NCBI RefSeq assembly: GCF_913778665.1
Contig: NZ_CAJYVQ010000009.1
Span: 124,001 to 188,000, forward strand
Length of the DNA stretch: 64,000 nucleotides
Source: an uncultured Stenotrophomonas sp.
GTDB lineage: Bacteria > Pseudomonadota > Gammaproteobacteria > Xanthomonadales > Xanthomonadaceae
Reading direction: 5' to 3'
Shown here: positions 1 through 7,422 of the stretch, in pieces
Layout: every line of letters begins with the position of its first letter
Numbering within the stretch: position 1 is the first letter of the stretch
Program-made: the position numbers and the translations under genes
Notes under the pieces: generated by a model
Told to the model about the DNA's origin: nothing
Databases searched by the model: none
Seen by the model: the letters and a program-made list of their open reading frames with translations, nothing else

Positions 1-56
1 ATCTTGCGTCTATGCACATGGTCAAGCCATTCCTCCCTTTTTTGGGAGTGCCTTAA

Positions 57-371
57 ATGAACAGTCAGAACATCTTTCAGATGTTGAGCAACGATCCTGT
101 TGAATTCAACATCGATTCCCTCAAGGCTAAGCTTGCCGTAGCCCTGGTGTCGCTTTGCCGTGAGCAGAACCTCACACAAGCGGCCATTGCCGAAAAGTTG
201 CAGGTCAGCCAGCCGCGCGTTAGCAATCTTTTCCGCGGACGGCTGGATAAGTTCTCCATCGATGCACTGCTGAGCATGCTCATTCGGAGCGGTTACAGGA
301 TTGATTCCAGCTTCGACCCCTCCAACACTGTTGTGCCGATCTCGATGGAAGTAAAAAAAGCGGTGCTCTAA
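57..371 (+). CDS. XRE-family helix-turn-helix protein, HigA-like antitoxin
   Basis: 104 aa. An N-terminal helical segment is followed by a helix-turn-helix (about residues 38-75) with the pattern LTQAAIAEKLQVSQPRVSNL, which is typical of the HigA/XRE antitoxins paired with RelE/HigB toxins. The ATG at 57 has a GGGAG ribosome site at 44-48. That site is one arm of a small hairpin (CTCCC 33-37, T6 loop), so the ribosome site could be occluded. The gene converges on a RelE-like gene rather than preceding it in one operon. Inferred role: DNA-binding antitoxin and autorepressor. A stand-alone regulator is the alternative. Confidence 0.75.
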   Translation: MNSQNIFQMLSNDPVEFNIDSLKAKLAVALVSLCREQNLTQAAIAEKLQVSQPRVSNLFRGRLDKFSIDALLSMLIRSGYRIDSSFDPSNTVVPISMEVKKAVL

Positions 372-387
372 GAGCACCGCTTTTTTT
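353..387. terminator. Bidirectional terminator between antitoxin and toxin genes
   Basis: Perfect 9-bp stem (360-368 with 372-380) flanked by A7 on the left and T7 on the right, so it can end transcripts in both directions. The 3-nt loop at 369-371 is the TAA stop codon of the antitoxin gene. Confidence 0.85.
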
Positions 388-760
388 ACAACGCTTTCAG
401 CCTCGCCTCGACCGTCCGGATCATCTCCTGATCCGTGCCCTGAGCGGTCTTCTTGCCGGCGTAGAGAATGATCAGCTTCCCCGCCAACTTGCTGGTGAAC
501 ACCACCCTGAGCCCCGGGCTTCCATTCAGCTTGATTTCCCACGCCTTCAGCCCTTTGGAAAGTGCCAGTTGGCGAATTTCCAAGTTTGGCTCCACGCCAT
601 CCGCCAGGTAAGCAATGCAGGTGGCAACCTGCTTCGCCCGCCACTTCGGAACTGAGCCGAACATCTGCTTGAGTTCCTTTTCCGCCTGCTTCACGTATAC
701 AACTTCACGCTTTACGCCGCCCGCTGCGGCAGCGCTGTCACCATCGCTCGTCGTAACCAT
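386..760 (-). CDS. RelE/HigB (Gp49-like) family toxin
   Basis: 124 aa. An Ala-rich start is followed by a RelE-superfamily core: a helix KQAEKELKQM, then a run ending GLKAWEIKLNGSPGLRVVFTS and ILYAGKKTAQ, with the basic and aromatic strands of HigB/Gp49 toxins. In that family the protein is a ribosome-dependent mRNA interferase. Its stop lies in the shared terminator next to the XRE gene, so the putative pair is convergent, unlike ordinary higBA operons. No strong ribosome site precedes the ATG at 760, so the first 15 residues are uncertain. Confidence 0.7.
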   Translation of the reverse strand: MVTTSDGDSAAAAGGVKREVVYVKQAEKELKQMFGSVPKWRAKQVATCIAYLADGVEPNLEIRQLALSKGLKAWEIKLNGSPGLRVVFTSKLAGKLIILYAGKKTAQGTDQEMIRTVEARLKAL

Positions 761-1223
761 TTGGGGTCTTTGCCTCGCAGTTCACTAATAGTCCTAGGTC
801 CATATGCGCCTCTCTTGGTTGGTCTGAGCCACCGGTTTGGTGGCGGCCACAGTTTATGCTCGTTCGGATATATATGGCAAGTCGTTTTTGTGACTTTCTG
901 ACATGACGAGGGTTGACAGGCTGTTCGGCAGGGCTCGAGGGGAGATTGCAGGGCACCGCTCATGCCTGGTGCCACCTGGGGAACCCCGCACGCTGGGCGT
1001 GACGGCGATCTGGAGGAGGGTGCTAGACCGAGGAGGGCGCTAGACCCTGGCATTCGGGCGGCAGAGAGTCGGCAATCCGTTGTCGTGGGGGTGTCTTCTC
1101 GGTCGGCGCTTGGCCATACGGGCCGGTATGCAGCAGCGCGAAGGGCACAAACGCCGCACCGCATGCGGCTTGGGCCACTGGTGACGGCTAGTCGCAAGCC
1201 GCAGAGCTGACTTGCTTAGGCTG
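761..1223. other. Intergenic stretch without a convincing gene
   Basis: Open frames here overlap on both strands and have Arg/Pro-rich, non-protein-like composition. No tRNA or other RNA is recognised. A short leftward frame just upstream of the toxin has plausible composition but no ribosome site, and I cannot support it as a gene. Confidence 0.4.
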
Positions 1224-1278
1224 GAACCGGTGTGAAATTGGCTAAAATTGGCAAAGCCATGTAGATTCACACCGGTTC
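1224..1278. promoter_or_regulatory. 13-bp inverted repeat upstream of the AlbA_2 gene
   Basis: GAACCGGTGTGAA (1224-1236) is repeated in perfect inverse orientation at 1266-1278, separated by a 29-nt AT-richer centre that contains a smaller GGCT/AGCC repeat. The right arm ends six bases before the GTG start at 1285. This could be an autoregulatory operator or an RNA hairpin covering the leader. There is no T tract, so a terminator is unlikely. Confidence 0.6.
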
Positions 1279-1284
1279 AACCAA

Positions 1285-2703
1285 GTGACAGGTGTGGCTG
1301 TGGACTACGTGTATGCCAGCGAACTCAGTGGTGCAGAGCGTGACCGCTTATTGACTCTCGAAGAGGACACCTTCACTGATTTAAAGGGGATCGAGGTTTC
1401 ATCGAAGAAGCTATCCATAGCGATTTCGGCATTTGCTAACACCGCCGGAGGCGATCTATACATCGGCATTTCCGAGACTGAAATCATGGGGATGAAGTCT
1501 CGGTACTGGAGGGGCTTCGCTGACCAAGAGGCCGCAAACGGTCATATTCAATCGCTTGTAGCTCTATTCCCGCTGGGAGGCGAGTTCTCCTACGGCTTTT
1601 TGCGCGCCCCGGGGTCTACGGGCCTAGTTCTTCACATCCAGGTGGCCCGCACGGCCACAATTGCGAAGGCGCACGGAAATAAAGTCTATCGTCGCTTTGG
1701 TGCCCAGAATTTGGAGGTGAAGGGCGCGGCGCTTGAGGCTTTGCGGCTCGCCAAAGGAGTAGAGAGTTACGAGAAGCAAACGGTCGATGTGAGCCTTTCT
1801 TCGGTCACAAATTCGTCGGTCCTCAAAGAGTTCGTCAAGAACGTAGTGCCCCATCAGACTCCTAAGGCATTCCTTCAGAAGCAGAACCTCATCAGAGGAG
1901 GCAAGCCGACGGTTGCTGCCTTGCTGTTGTTCGCGGAAGAGCCACAAGCCGCGCTTCCGAAGCGCTCGGGTATCAAGCTCTATCGCTACGCTACTAGCGG
2001 TGTTCCGACGCGGGAGACGCTAGCCGGGGTGCCAAAATCTATCGAGGGGCCAATCATCACGATGATTAGATCGGCCGTCGCTGAGACGACGTCGATGATC
2101 GAATGCATACAGAAACTTGGTCCAAAGGGTTTCGAGCCAGTGGTCTACCCCGTTGAGACCCTGCATGAAATCCTAACCAATGCGTTGCTGCACCGAGACT
2201 ACAGCATAGCTTCGGACGTGCATGTGCGAATATTCGACAATCGTGTCGAAGTTGAGAGTCCTGGAATTCTTCCTGGCCAGGTCACGGTCAAGAACATTCT
2301 TCACGAACAATTTGCAAGAAATGGGATGCTTGTTCGTTTGATCAATAAGTTCCCCGACCCTCCTAACAAGGATATCGGCGAAGGACTCAATACGGCATTC
2401 AGAGCAATGCAAAAGTTGAGGCTAAAAGCACCGGTAATCAAGGAGTCGGAAAATTCAGTGCTCGTGGATATACGCCACGAACCGATGGCCTCGCCGGCAG
2501 AGTCGGTGATGGACTACTTGGAGAACCATCCCGAAATCAAGAATGGGGTCGCACGTGAGCTCACTGGCATCACTTCCGAGAATACGATGAAGGAAGTGTT
2601 CCTCAAGCTAGCAAAGAGTGGCCTCATCGAACGGGTTCCAGGGAAGCAGGGAGCGTCAGCAGCTTGGCGCAAGACGACCGCGTCGCCGCACTCCCATGAT
2701 TGA
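1285..2703 (+). CDS. Schlafen AlbA_2 domain / HATPase_c_4 transcriptional regulator-like protein
   Basis: 472 aa. The N-terminal AlbA_2 (divergent AAA-4/Schlafen) domain spans about residues 25-140, including DLKGIEVSSK and the conserved FANTAGGDLYIGISE. A HATPase_c_4-like region (about 280-390) contains HEILTNALLHRDY and DIGEGLNTAFRAM. The C-terminus looks like a winged helix. Such proteins are usually annotated as RecG-like putative transcriptional regulators and occur in genomic islands and defence loci. Codon use is clearly less GC-rich than in the chromosomal genes to the right. The GTG start has no obvious ribosome site; in-frame GTGs follow at 1294, 1300 and 1309, so the exact start is open. 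Confidence 0.85.
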   Translation: MTGVAVDYVYASELSGAERDRLLTLEEDTFTDLKGIEVSSKKLSIAISAFANTAGGDLYIGISETEIMGMKSRYWRGFADQEAANGHIQSLVALFPLGGEFSYGFLRAPGSTGLVLHIQVARTATIAKAHGNKVYRRFGAQNLEVKGAALEALRLAKGVESYEKQTVDVSLSSVTNSSVLKEFVKNVVPHQTPKAFLQKQNLIRGGKPTVAALLLFAEEPQAALPKRSGIKLYRYATSGVPTRETLAGVPKSIEGPIITMIRSAVAETTSMIECIQKLGPKGFEPVVYPVETLHEILTNALLHRDYSIASDVHVRIFDNRVEVESPGILPGQVTVKNILHEQFARNGMLVRLINKFPDPPNKDIGEGLNTAFRAMQKLRLKAPVIKESENSVLVDIRHEPMASPAESVMDYLENHPEIKNGVARELTGITSENTMKEVFLKLAKSGLIERVPGKQGASAAWRKTTASPHSHD

Positions 2704-3000
2704 TTACTTAGTGATGGCAGTAGCGCTTTTCTTGTCAAGGTGAGCATCGCGTCTCGCTCAGAGGTTCATTGATGACGTGATTGGGGAACAGCAGAATCCT
2801 GTGTCATCCTGATCAAAATTGCTTCAGGCTGACACTCAAGCCGCTGGCGCAGGACGAGTTGGACCGACCCATGCTGATCATCGTGAGGTCGGATCAGCGT
2901 TAATCGAGGGACGCCCGCAGGCCTCGGTCGGGGGCGGGGCTGCAGCAGCTGTGGGGGGTGTTTGAGCGAAAATGGCCCCACACCGGACCCGTCCGCTTCG
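2704..3000. other. Intergenic stretch at the end of the left element
   Basis: About 300 bp between the AlbA_2 gene and the attL region. No coding frame has credible composition or a start signal, and I see no tRNA 5' half here. It is probably the non-coding end of an integrated element. Confidence 0.4.
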
Positions 3001-3092
3001 TAAGTCGTTGATTGATCGGGCGACGAAATCCCCCTCCTAAGGGGAAGGTCGCCCGTTCGAATCGGGCCGGGGTCACCAAAATCAACGACTTA
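3001..3092. repeat. Nested inverted repeats around attL
   Basis: TAAGTCGTTGATT (3001-3013) recurs as its exact reverse complement at 3080-3092. Inside, CGGGCGAC (3017-3024) pairs with GTCGCCCG (3048-3055) around the anticodon stem of the tRNA fragment. The outer left arm belongs to the left flank and the right arm to the prophage, so the structure exists only because the two elements are joined. Confidence 0.7.
3030..3078 (+). repeat. attL core: 3' part of tRNA-Arg(CCU)
   Basis: 49 bp identical to 44260-44308. It holds part of an anticodon stem, the loop CTCCTAA (anticodon CCT, decoding AGG), variable bases, a T arm with TTCGAAT (3051-3067), the acceptor strand CGGGGTC, the discriminator base and an encoded CCA. 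No 5' acceptor strand or D arm that could pair with it is found upstream, so this is a fragment and not a functional tRNA gene. Confidence 0.85.
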
Positions 3093-3144
3093 GATCGTCG
3101 TAAAGGGTGCGAGGTGCCACAAGAGGCCGTCTTTCGGACCAGTT

Positions 3145-3162
3145 TTGGCACAGTTGGCACAG
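3145..3162 (+). repeat. Tandem 9-bp repeat, candidate integrase arm site (attL side)
   Basis: TTGGCACAG occurs twice in direct succession, 67 bp inside the prophage from the attL core. The same motif occurs as a spaced pair beside attR (44204-44222). Paired arm-type sites on both sides of the core are expected for tyrosine recombinases. The role is inferred. Confidence 0.55.
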
Positions 3163-3191
3163 TCGAGTAAAGCCGACAAGGAGGTTTCGTA

Positions 3192-4025
3192 GTGATCAGG
3201 GAATTGAACTACCAGCCTGAGCCAGGCGATCTTCTATATCACTACTGTTCGCCAGCGACCTTCCTAGCCATCCTTCAAGGAAAGAAGCTTCGCTTCAGTG
3301 ACGTTCTCTGTATGAACGATTCAAGTGAGTATGCTTGGGGAACTCAAGCACTCATTGAAGGGCTCAAGCGTAATGGGTCACCTTTGGCCGCAGAGATTGC
3401 CTTGGGCCTCCAGGGGAGCTACGACCTGGCCCACCGCATCTCCATCACTACCGCGTGCTGCCTTTCCACTGATGGAGATGTGCTGAGTCAGTGGAGAGCT
3501 TATGCAGAGAATGGCTCAGGGTTCTCTATCGGATTTGATCCCCACCAACTCGACTCGATGCCGGTTCGTTCTACTCGGGTGCTGTATAAGGATCTTGAGC
3601 AGCAGTCTCTAATTGATAAGCTGCTAAAGGAAGTGCCGGAATTTTGTGAGGGAGCCGTTGCCAATCCGGCTGATTGCCCTGAGCGAGTCGTTGAGCTACT
3701 CCTCGAAATGATCGGTTTCAAGAACCCGGCTTTCGAAGAAGAAAAGGAGGTGAGGCTGGTGCATCGCATTGCTGTTGATAGCGATCCATTCCGAACGTTC
3801 TATGCTTCTGAAACGGGCAGCAGCGACGTTTCCGTCGGGTTCCAGATGCGCGGATCAAATCCTAGCGCCTACCTCGATTTGCCGCTGCCTGAACAGGACC
3901 CCGGTATTCGTAGAATAGTCGTTGGACCTCGCGCGCAAGTAGAGTTGCGATCGCTGCGCATCCTCTTGGGCGCTACGGGGTTTGGTGACGTATCGGTAGA
4001 TCGGTCTCAGGCAACCTACCGGTGA
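3192..4025 (+). CDS. DUF2971 family protein, prophage cargo
   Basis: 277 aa. The N-terminus has the DUF2971 hallmark: LLYHYCSPATFLAILQG, then LRFSDVLCMNDSSEYAWG, a later SQWRAYAENGSGFSIGF, and a conserved EEEKEVRLVHR near residue 195. GTG start with a strong AAGGAGG at 3179-3185. Its TGA stop directly abuts the stop of the convergent integrase gene with no base between them. The function of the family is not established; members recur in prophages and islands. Lower GC than the structural genes suggests recent acquisition. It may be a lysogenic-conversion or defence gene, but this is inference only. Confidence 0.85.
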   Translation: MIRELNYQPEPGDLLYHYCSPATFLAILQGKKLRFSDVLCMNDSSEYAWGTQALIEGLKRNGSPLAAEIALGLQGSYDLAHRISITTACCLSTDGDVLSQWRAYAENGSGFSIGFDPHQLDSMPVRSTRVLYKDLEQQSLIDKLLKEVPEFCEGAVANPADCPERVVELLLEMIGFKNPAFEEEKEVRLVHRIAVDSDPFRTFYASETGSSDVSVGFQMRGSNPSAYLDLPLPEQDPGIRRIVVGPRAQVELRSLRILLGATGFGDVSVDRSQATYR

Positions 4026-5015
4026 TCAGTATCGAAGGCGCGCTACAGCTTGCTCGTCACCGTCGGGAGTAAGGTGGGCGTAGTACTTTTCCGTGGTCGC
4101 GTAATCGGCGTGACCTGCTAAGACTTGCACCCGGCGCAATGGCACACCTGCCATCACCATATGTGCGCAGAAGGTGTGGCGTAGCCTGTGCAAATGCCCA
4201 CCGATACCTGCCTCCTCCGAGTCTTTCTTGAACCAGTCCGACACGGTGTCCTTGTGAACCGTGACAAGCGGGTCTGGCAGATGCCGCAAAGACCACCGGG
4301 CATAGCGGTTGAGGGGAACCTCCCGCCACTTCCCCGACTTTGTGCGGCCCTCTCCGCTTTCGTCCGGATCGCTTTCCACGAGGAGGCGCCCGGCCACGAT
4401 CGAACTCTTTTCCAGACCGATGATCTCGCCCCGGCGCAGCCCGGTGTGGGCCATAAAGAGCCACAGCGGCGCCCGCCCAGGGTTCGCCCGATACAGCCGG
4501 CGCATTGCCGCCCGGTCATAGAACTTGACTGCCACGCTCCGCACGCCGCGAGGCGCCTTCACTGAAGACAGCGGGTTCACGTCTAGCTCTTTCCATTCGA
4601 CGCCGCGATTGAATGCCGCCTTCAGCCGTCGAATCTCCTTTCCTACAGTTTCCTTAGCCGCCTTGTCGTCCAGCAACCTAGAGCGCTTGTACTGCTCCAC
4701 CTCGACCGCTCGGATGCTGTCGATCGGCCGGTGGCCGAACCGCTCAATGAAGCGCTTCACCTCGCTCCTGGCCTTCGAAATCGTGGTCGGGTGCTCGGCC
4801 TCGTACCAGTCCAGATACCACTCCAGGTAGTCGCGGACCTTGGGCAGGCGCGCCAAGATCCGGACCCCATGAGTCAGTTCTGCTTCTTTCGCGGCACGTA
4901 TTCTCTCCGCCTCACGGGCGTCAGGTTGCCCAATGGACCGGCGAAAGCGCTCGCCGCCTTCCGACCAGTCGAGGTAGGCCTTGCTGCCGCGCCAGTAGAG
5001 TCGAACCTTTGCCAT
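4026..5015 (-). CDS. int: Tyrosine recombinase, prophage integrase
   Basis: 329 aa. A DNA-binding N-terminal region is followed by a SAM-like core-binding domain (about 60-145) and a catalytic domain with TGLRRGE (R194), HRLRHTF (H276, R279), LAGHADYATT (H302) and the YYAHL nucleophile (Y312). It catalyses site-specific recombination between the phage att site and the tRNA 3' end. It is transcribed towards attL. Its first 142 bases overlap the preceding excisionase-like gene in another frame. Confidence 0.95.
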   Translation of the reverse strand: MAKVRLYWRGSKAYLDWSEGGERFRRSIGQPDAREAERIRAAKEAELTHGVRILARLPKVRDYLEWYLDWYEAEHPTTISKARSEVKRFIERFGHRPIDSIRAVEVEQYKRSRLLDDKAAKETVGKEIRRLKAAFNRGVEWKELDVNPLSSVKAPRGVRSVAVKFYDRAAMRRLYRANPGRAPLWLFMAHTGLRRGEIIGLEKSSIVAGRLLVESDPDESGEGRTKSGKWREVPLNRYARWSLRHLPDPLVTVHKDTVSDWFKKDSEEAGIGGHLHRLRHTFCAHMVMAGVPLRRVQVLAGHADYATTEKYYAHLTPDGDEQAVARLRY

Positions 5016-5209
5016 TCCTCTGCACCTTCGATCGCGGCATAGAGCGCCGCCTTTTCGTACAACTGCTTTCCCATGAAGCGTCTGGGCGTGAGCCCATAGC
5101 CCATGGCGTTCTTCCTGAACTGGCTGTTTGAGACGCCGCAGTAGTGGGCGGCTTCCTCGACGGTGAGCCAGTCTTTCCCTGACAGGTCGAGTCTTTCAGC
5201 GGCGCCCAT
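4874..5209 (-). CDS. Excisionase-like helix-turn-helix protein
   Basis: 111 aa from the ATG at 5209. Residues about 14-62 form a MerR/AlpA-type helix-turn-helix (LTVEEAAHYCGVSNSQFRK), then GYGLTPRRFMGKQLYEKAAL, the usual layout of recombination directionality factors. The C-terminal 45 residues are basic and disordered and overlap the integrase start by 142 nt out of frame. The start overlaps the upstream gene by 14 nt. Likely role: excision control and/or int regulation. Confidence 0.7.
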   Translation of the reverse strand: MGAAERLDLSGKDWLTVEEAAHYCGVSNSQFRKNAMGYGLTPRRFMGKQLYEKAALYAAIEGAEEWQRFDSTGAAARPTSTGRKAASAFAGPLGNLTPVRRREYVPRKKQN

Positions 5210-5513
5210 TGGCGCCTCCCGCGACCTTCCTCCTAGCCGGCGCCTGCTCGGCGAGGCTGAGGTTGAACTGCACGACGTTGTCGGGGACGGCCGCCGGAGA
5301 CAGTGGCCGCGCGCTGCGGGGCGGACGGTTGAGCCGGCGCCATGCCGCGATGGCTGCGTCGGGATCGGCATGCTTGCTGGTCGACCTGCAGGCGCACTCG
5401 ACCAGGTGGCCCCCGCCGGCGGAAGCGCAGCGCTTGTCGTGGATGTGGCGCGCGCGGTGGCCGGCGGCGCAGTTCGGCAACCCTTCCGGGTGGCTGATAT
5501 GTTCCTGGGTCAT
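5196..5513 (-). CDS. Small Cys/His protein resembling Lar-type zinc-ribbon proteins
   Basis: 105 aa. The N-terminal 60 residues contain spaced Cys/His (NCAAGHRARHIHDKRC, then ECACRSTSKH) ending in AIAAWRRLN, the pattern of Lar-like phage zinc proteins (C..C, then A..AW.R.N). Lar in lambdoid phages relieves type I restriction, but the resemblance here is only at motif level. The start overlaps the upstream gene's stop (ATGA). Confidence 0.5.
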   Translation of the reverse strand: MTQEHISHPEGLPNCAAGHRARHIHDKRCASAGGGHLVECACRSTSKHADPDAAIAAWRRLNRPPRSARPLSPAAVPDNVVQFNLSLAEQAPARRKVAGGANGRR

Positions 5514-6091
5514 GGCTTCTTGCACTCCTCGATGTGGGCCTGGAGCTTTTCCAGGAGGAAGGTCGCTTGCTCTGCGCGGTGGCGTCGGTCGTAGGCGTTG
5601 AGGTTTGCCGGCGCATCCCTGAGCCACTGCAGTGGCTGGACCAGCCAGGCGGGCTCGAATGGGAGCAGGCTGCGCGGCTCGACTTTCTTGTCAGGCGGGA
5701 AGCAGTCTGGGCCGGCCCAGTCCTCGCTCATGCCACAGCGAGTGCACACGCGCCGCTGGAAGTGGTGGTCCTTCTCTGGCTGGGGTACGCGCGGTGTCTC
5801 GAACAAGGCGCGGACAACGAGCCCACGCTGATGGGCGGCATAGACGTGGCCGGCGTCCGCCTGCATCCAGCAGCCCGGCCGGTGATCGTCCTTGTGGCGG
5901 TACTCCCAGCGCACTGGCTGCGCGGTGTAGAGCGCTTTCAGCAGGGTGTCAGCCCAAGCGCGCACCTCGCGCCCTTCAACAGCGGTGGCAGGATCGACAC
6001 GACGCATGGCAGAGACAACCGCGGCGACAGGCGACGATGCCTTGGTGGCCTCGACCGCAGTGGCCGGGGAAATGGGCAGTGGTGCGGTCAT
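5510..6091 (-). CDS. Phage early-operon protein of unknown function
   Basis: 193 aa from the ATG at 6091, coupled to the upstream gene by ATGA. An Ala/Pro-rich leader is followed by WADTLLKALYTAQ, an aromatic and His-rich stretch, and a small Cys cluster HFQRRVCTRCGMSEDWAGPDCF (three Cys and a His) that could bind zinc. The C-terminus is helical (ATFLLEKLQAHIEECKK). No family is recognised. Confidence 0.65.
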   Translation of the reverse strand: MTAPLPISPATAVEATKASSPVAAVVSAMRRVDPATAVEGREVRAWADTLLKALYTAQPVRWEYRHKDDHRPGCWMQADAGHVYAAHQRGLVVRALFETPRVPQPEKDHHFQRRVCTRCGMSEDWAGPDCFPPDKKVEPRSLLPFEPAWLVQPLQWLRDAPANLNAYDRRHRAEQATFLLEKLQAHIEECKKP

Positions 6092-6591
6092 GCGAACAGG
6101 TCCAGTTGCTGGGGGACGATTGGGTGACGGATCGCGTAGGGGCTGGGATCTCGCACGTCGAGAAGGTCTTGGGCGATATGGAAGTGGTAGCCGCGGCCGT
6201 TCATGTCGGTGATGCAGATCATCGGGAAGTAGCAGACCGCGATGGCTCCGGAGCAGAACAGGTAGTAGCCGCGACCACACGGCGCGCGACCGGCCTCGGT
6301 GCTGCTCACCAGCATGTCGCGCGTCCATCCGGCGGCCATGCGGACGGCCACCGCGTTAGATGCGATCTCCCATGCTTCGTCTCGCTCCATGATCCGCGAG
6401 GAGGCCATGCCCATGGTGCGCAGCGCGGCCTCCATGTCGCCGGCAGCGAGCGCCTGAAGCGCTTGGCCGCGGGCCTCCCACAGACAAGCATCCTGGGGAG
6501 CGATCGAGTCGGGCTCGACCCCGGACATGCTGGCCAGCTGCCGGCCGAGCTTGCGGTGGACCATTGCAGCGATGAGCAGCTGGTCAGCCAT
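6088..6591 (-). CDS. Phage early protein ending in a clamp-binding-like QLDLF peptide
   Basis: 167 aa. ATG at 6591 with a strong ribosome site (GAGGGGAG in mRNA sense). Residues 40-100 are helical. The C-terminal half has a hydrophobic sheet-like stretch GRGYYLFCSGAIAVCYF followed by DMNGRGYHFHIAQDLLDV. The last residues are HPIVPQQLDLFA: a Pro-containing linker and a QLDLF pentapeptide that fits the bacterial beta-sliding-clamp binding consensus QL(S/D)LF. Function unknown; interaction with host replication or repair is a reasonable guess. Confidence 0.7.
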   Translation of the reverse strand: MADQLLIAAMVHRKLGRQLASMSGVEPDSIAPQDACLWEARGQALQALAAGDMEAALRTMGMASSRIMERDEAWEIASNAVAVRMAAGWTRDMLVSSTEAGRAPCGRGYYLFCSGAIAVCYFPMICITDMNGRGYHFHIAQDLLDVRDPSPYAIRHPIVPQQLDLFA

Positions 6592-6649
6592 GGGGCGCTC
6601 CCCTCTTCGGGTTCTGCCGTGGCAGAATCCGTCCTAACAGGGAGGATCT

Positions 6650-7342
6650 ATGGCTATCGAGTTTTGTCCGCTTGAATCGGCGTGGGGAAACTGGGCCGAC
6701 TGGGCGGCAGTAATTGTTGGCGTAGGCGCGGCTATCGGTACGATTTTGGTTGCGTTCTCTGCTAACAAGACCTCGCAACGAGCGGCAGCGATCGCTGAAG
6801 ACGCCAAAGGAATCGCTCAGCAACAGCACCAAGAAGCGGTGCAGTTGCGGGAAGGCATTGCCGGAATCCTTGGGAACCTTTTGGCTGTTGAAGTTACTAT
6901 TCTGCCGCTGAAGCTTGGCGCAGTACTGCGTCACCTTGACAAAGTTATTCCCAATGGCCCGACTCATCCGGACAACCGAGATGCCGTAGAGTGGGTCTTG
7001 GCAGAACTTCGCAGAACATTCATGCCGTCTGCAGAGGAGTCTCTGGATCGGCTTCATAACCTTCCTGGCACACTCGGCGGCGAAATCGCGCAGCTCGTTG
7101 GAATGTGCAGGGGGCTCGTCGATGCCAGCATTAGGATCGACTCGCGGTTCGCTCGCGTCTCCAGCGGCAATCGCGAGGTCATCATTGGCTACAACGGCAC
7201 CCCAATTGACTTTTTGTCGCTGAAGGGGCAGCTGGTTGAGTCGCTCCGCGACAGCATTCGCACAGCGAGAAATTTTGGTGACTTCATCGGTGCGGAGCAT
7301 GCCGACTACGCGCAGGAGGAAGCGCTGATTCCGGACCCTTAG
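6650..7342 (+). CDS. Membrane-anchored cargo protein inside the early operon
   Basis: 230 aa. One clear N-terminal transmembrane segment (WADWAAVIVGVGAAIGTILV, about residues 17-41) is followed by a long helical, Gln/Glu/Ala-rich cytoplasmic region and a mixed C-terminal domain. It is transcribed against the surrounding leftward operon, with its own AGGGAGG ribosome site and a CTGCCGTGGCAG inverted repeat (6614-6625) upstream. Base composition is lower in GC than its neighbours. Superinfection exclusion or defence is possible but unproven. Confidence 0.75.
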   Translation: MAIEFCPLESAWGNWADWAAVIVGVGAAIGTILVAFSANKTSQRAAAIAEDAKGIAQQQHQEAVQLREGIAGILGNLLAVEVTILPLKLGAVLRHLDKVIPNGPTHPDNRDAVEWVLAELRRTFMPSAEESLDRLHNLPGTLGGEIAQLVGMCRGLVDASIRIDSRFARVSSGNREVIIGYNGTPIDFLSLKGQLVESLRDSIRTARNFGDFIGAEHADYAQEEALIPDP

Positions 7343-7422
7343 TCTCTTCGTTGGAGGCCGCCTGTTGGAGCGGTTCACTCTTCTGACGTGCTTCACGGAG
7401 GGCAGGGCGGCGGGTGGCTCGG

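Noticed and set aside
712..1197. Leftward frame overlapping the RelE-like gene
   Set aside because: A short end segment looks protein-like, but there is no ribosome site and most of the frame is Arg/Ser/Pro noise.
3002..3078. Complete tRNA gene at attL
   Set aside because: The 5' acceptor strand and D arm are missing: bases before the anticodon stem do not pair with CGGGGTC.
2900..3160. Leftward frame with VTPARFERATFPLGGG across the tRNA fragment
   Set aside because: This peptide is the familiar false translation of a tRNA 3' end. The same string appears opposite the attR copy.
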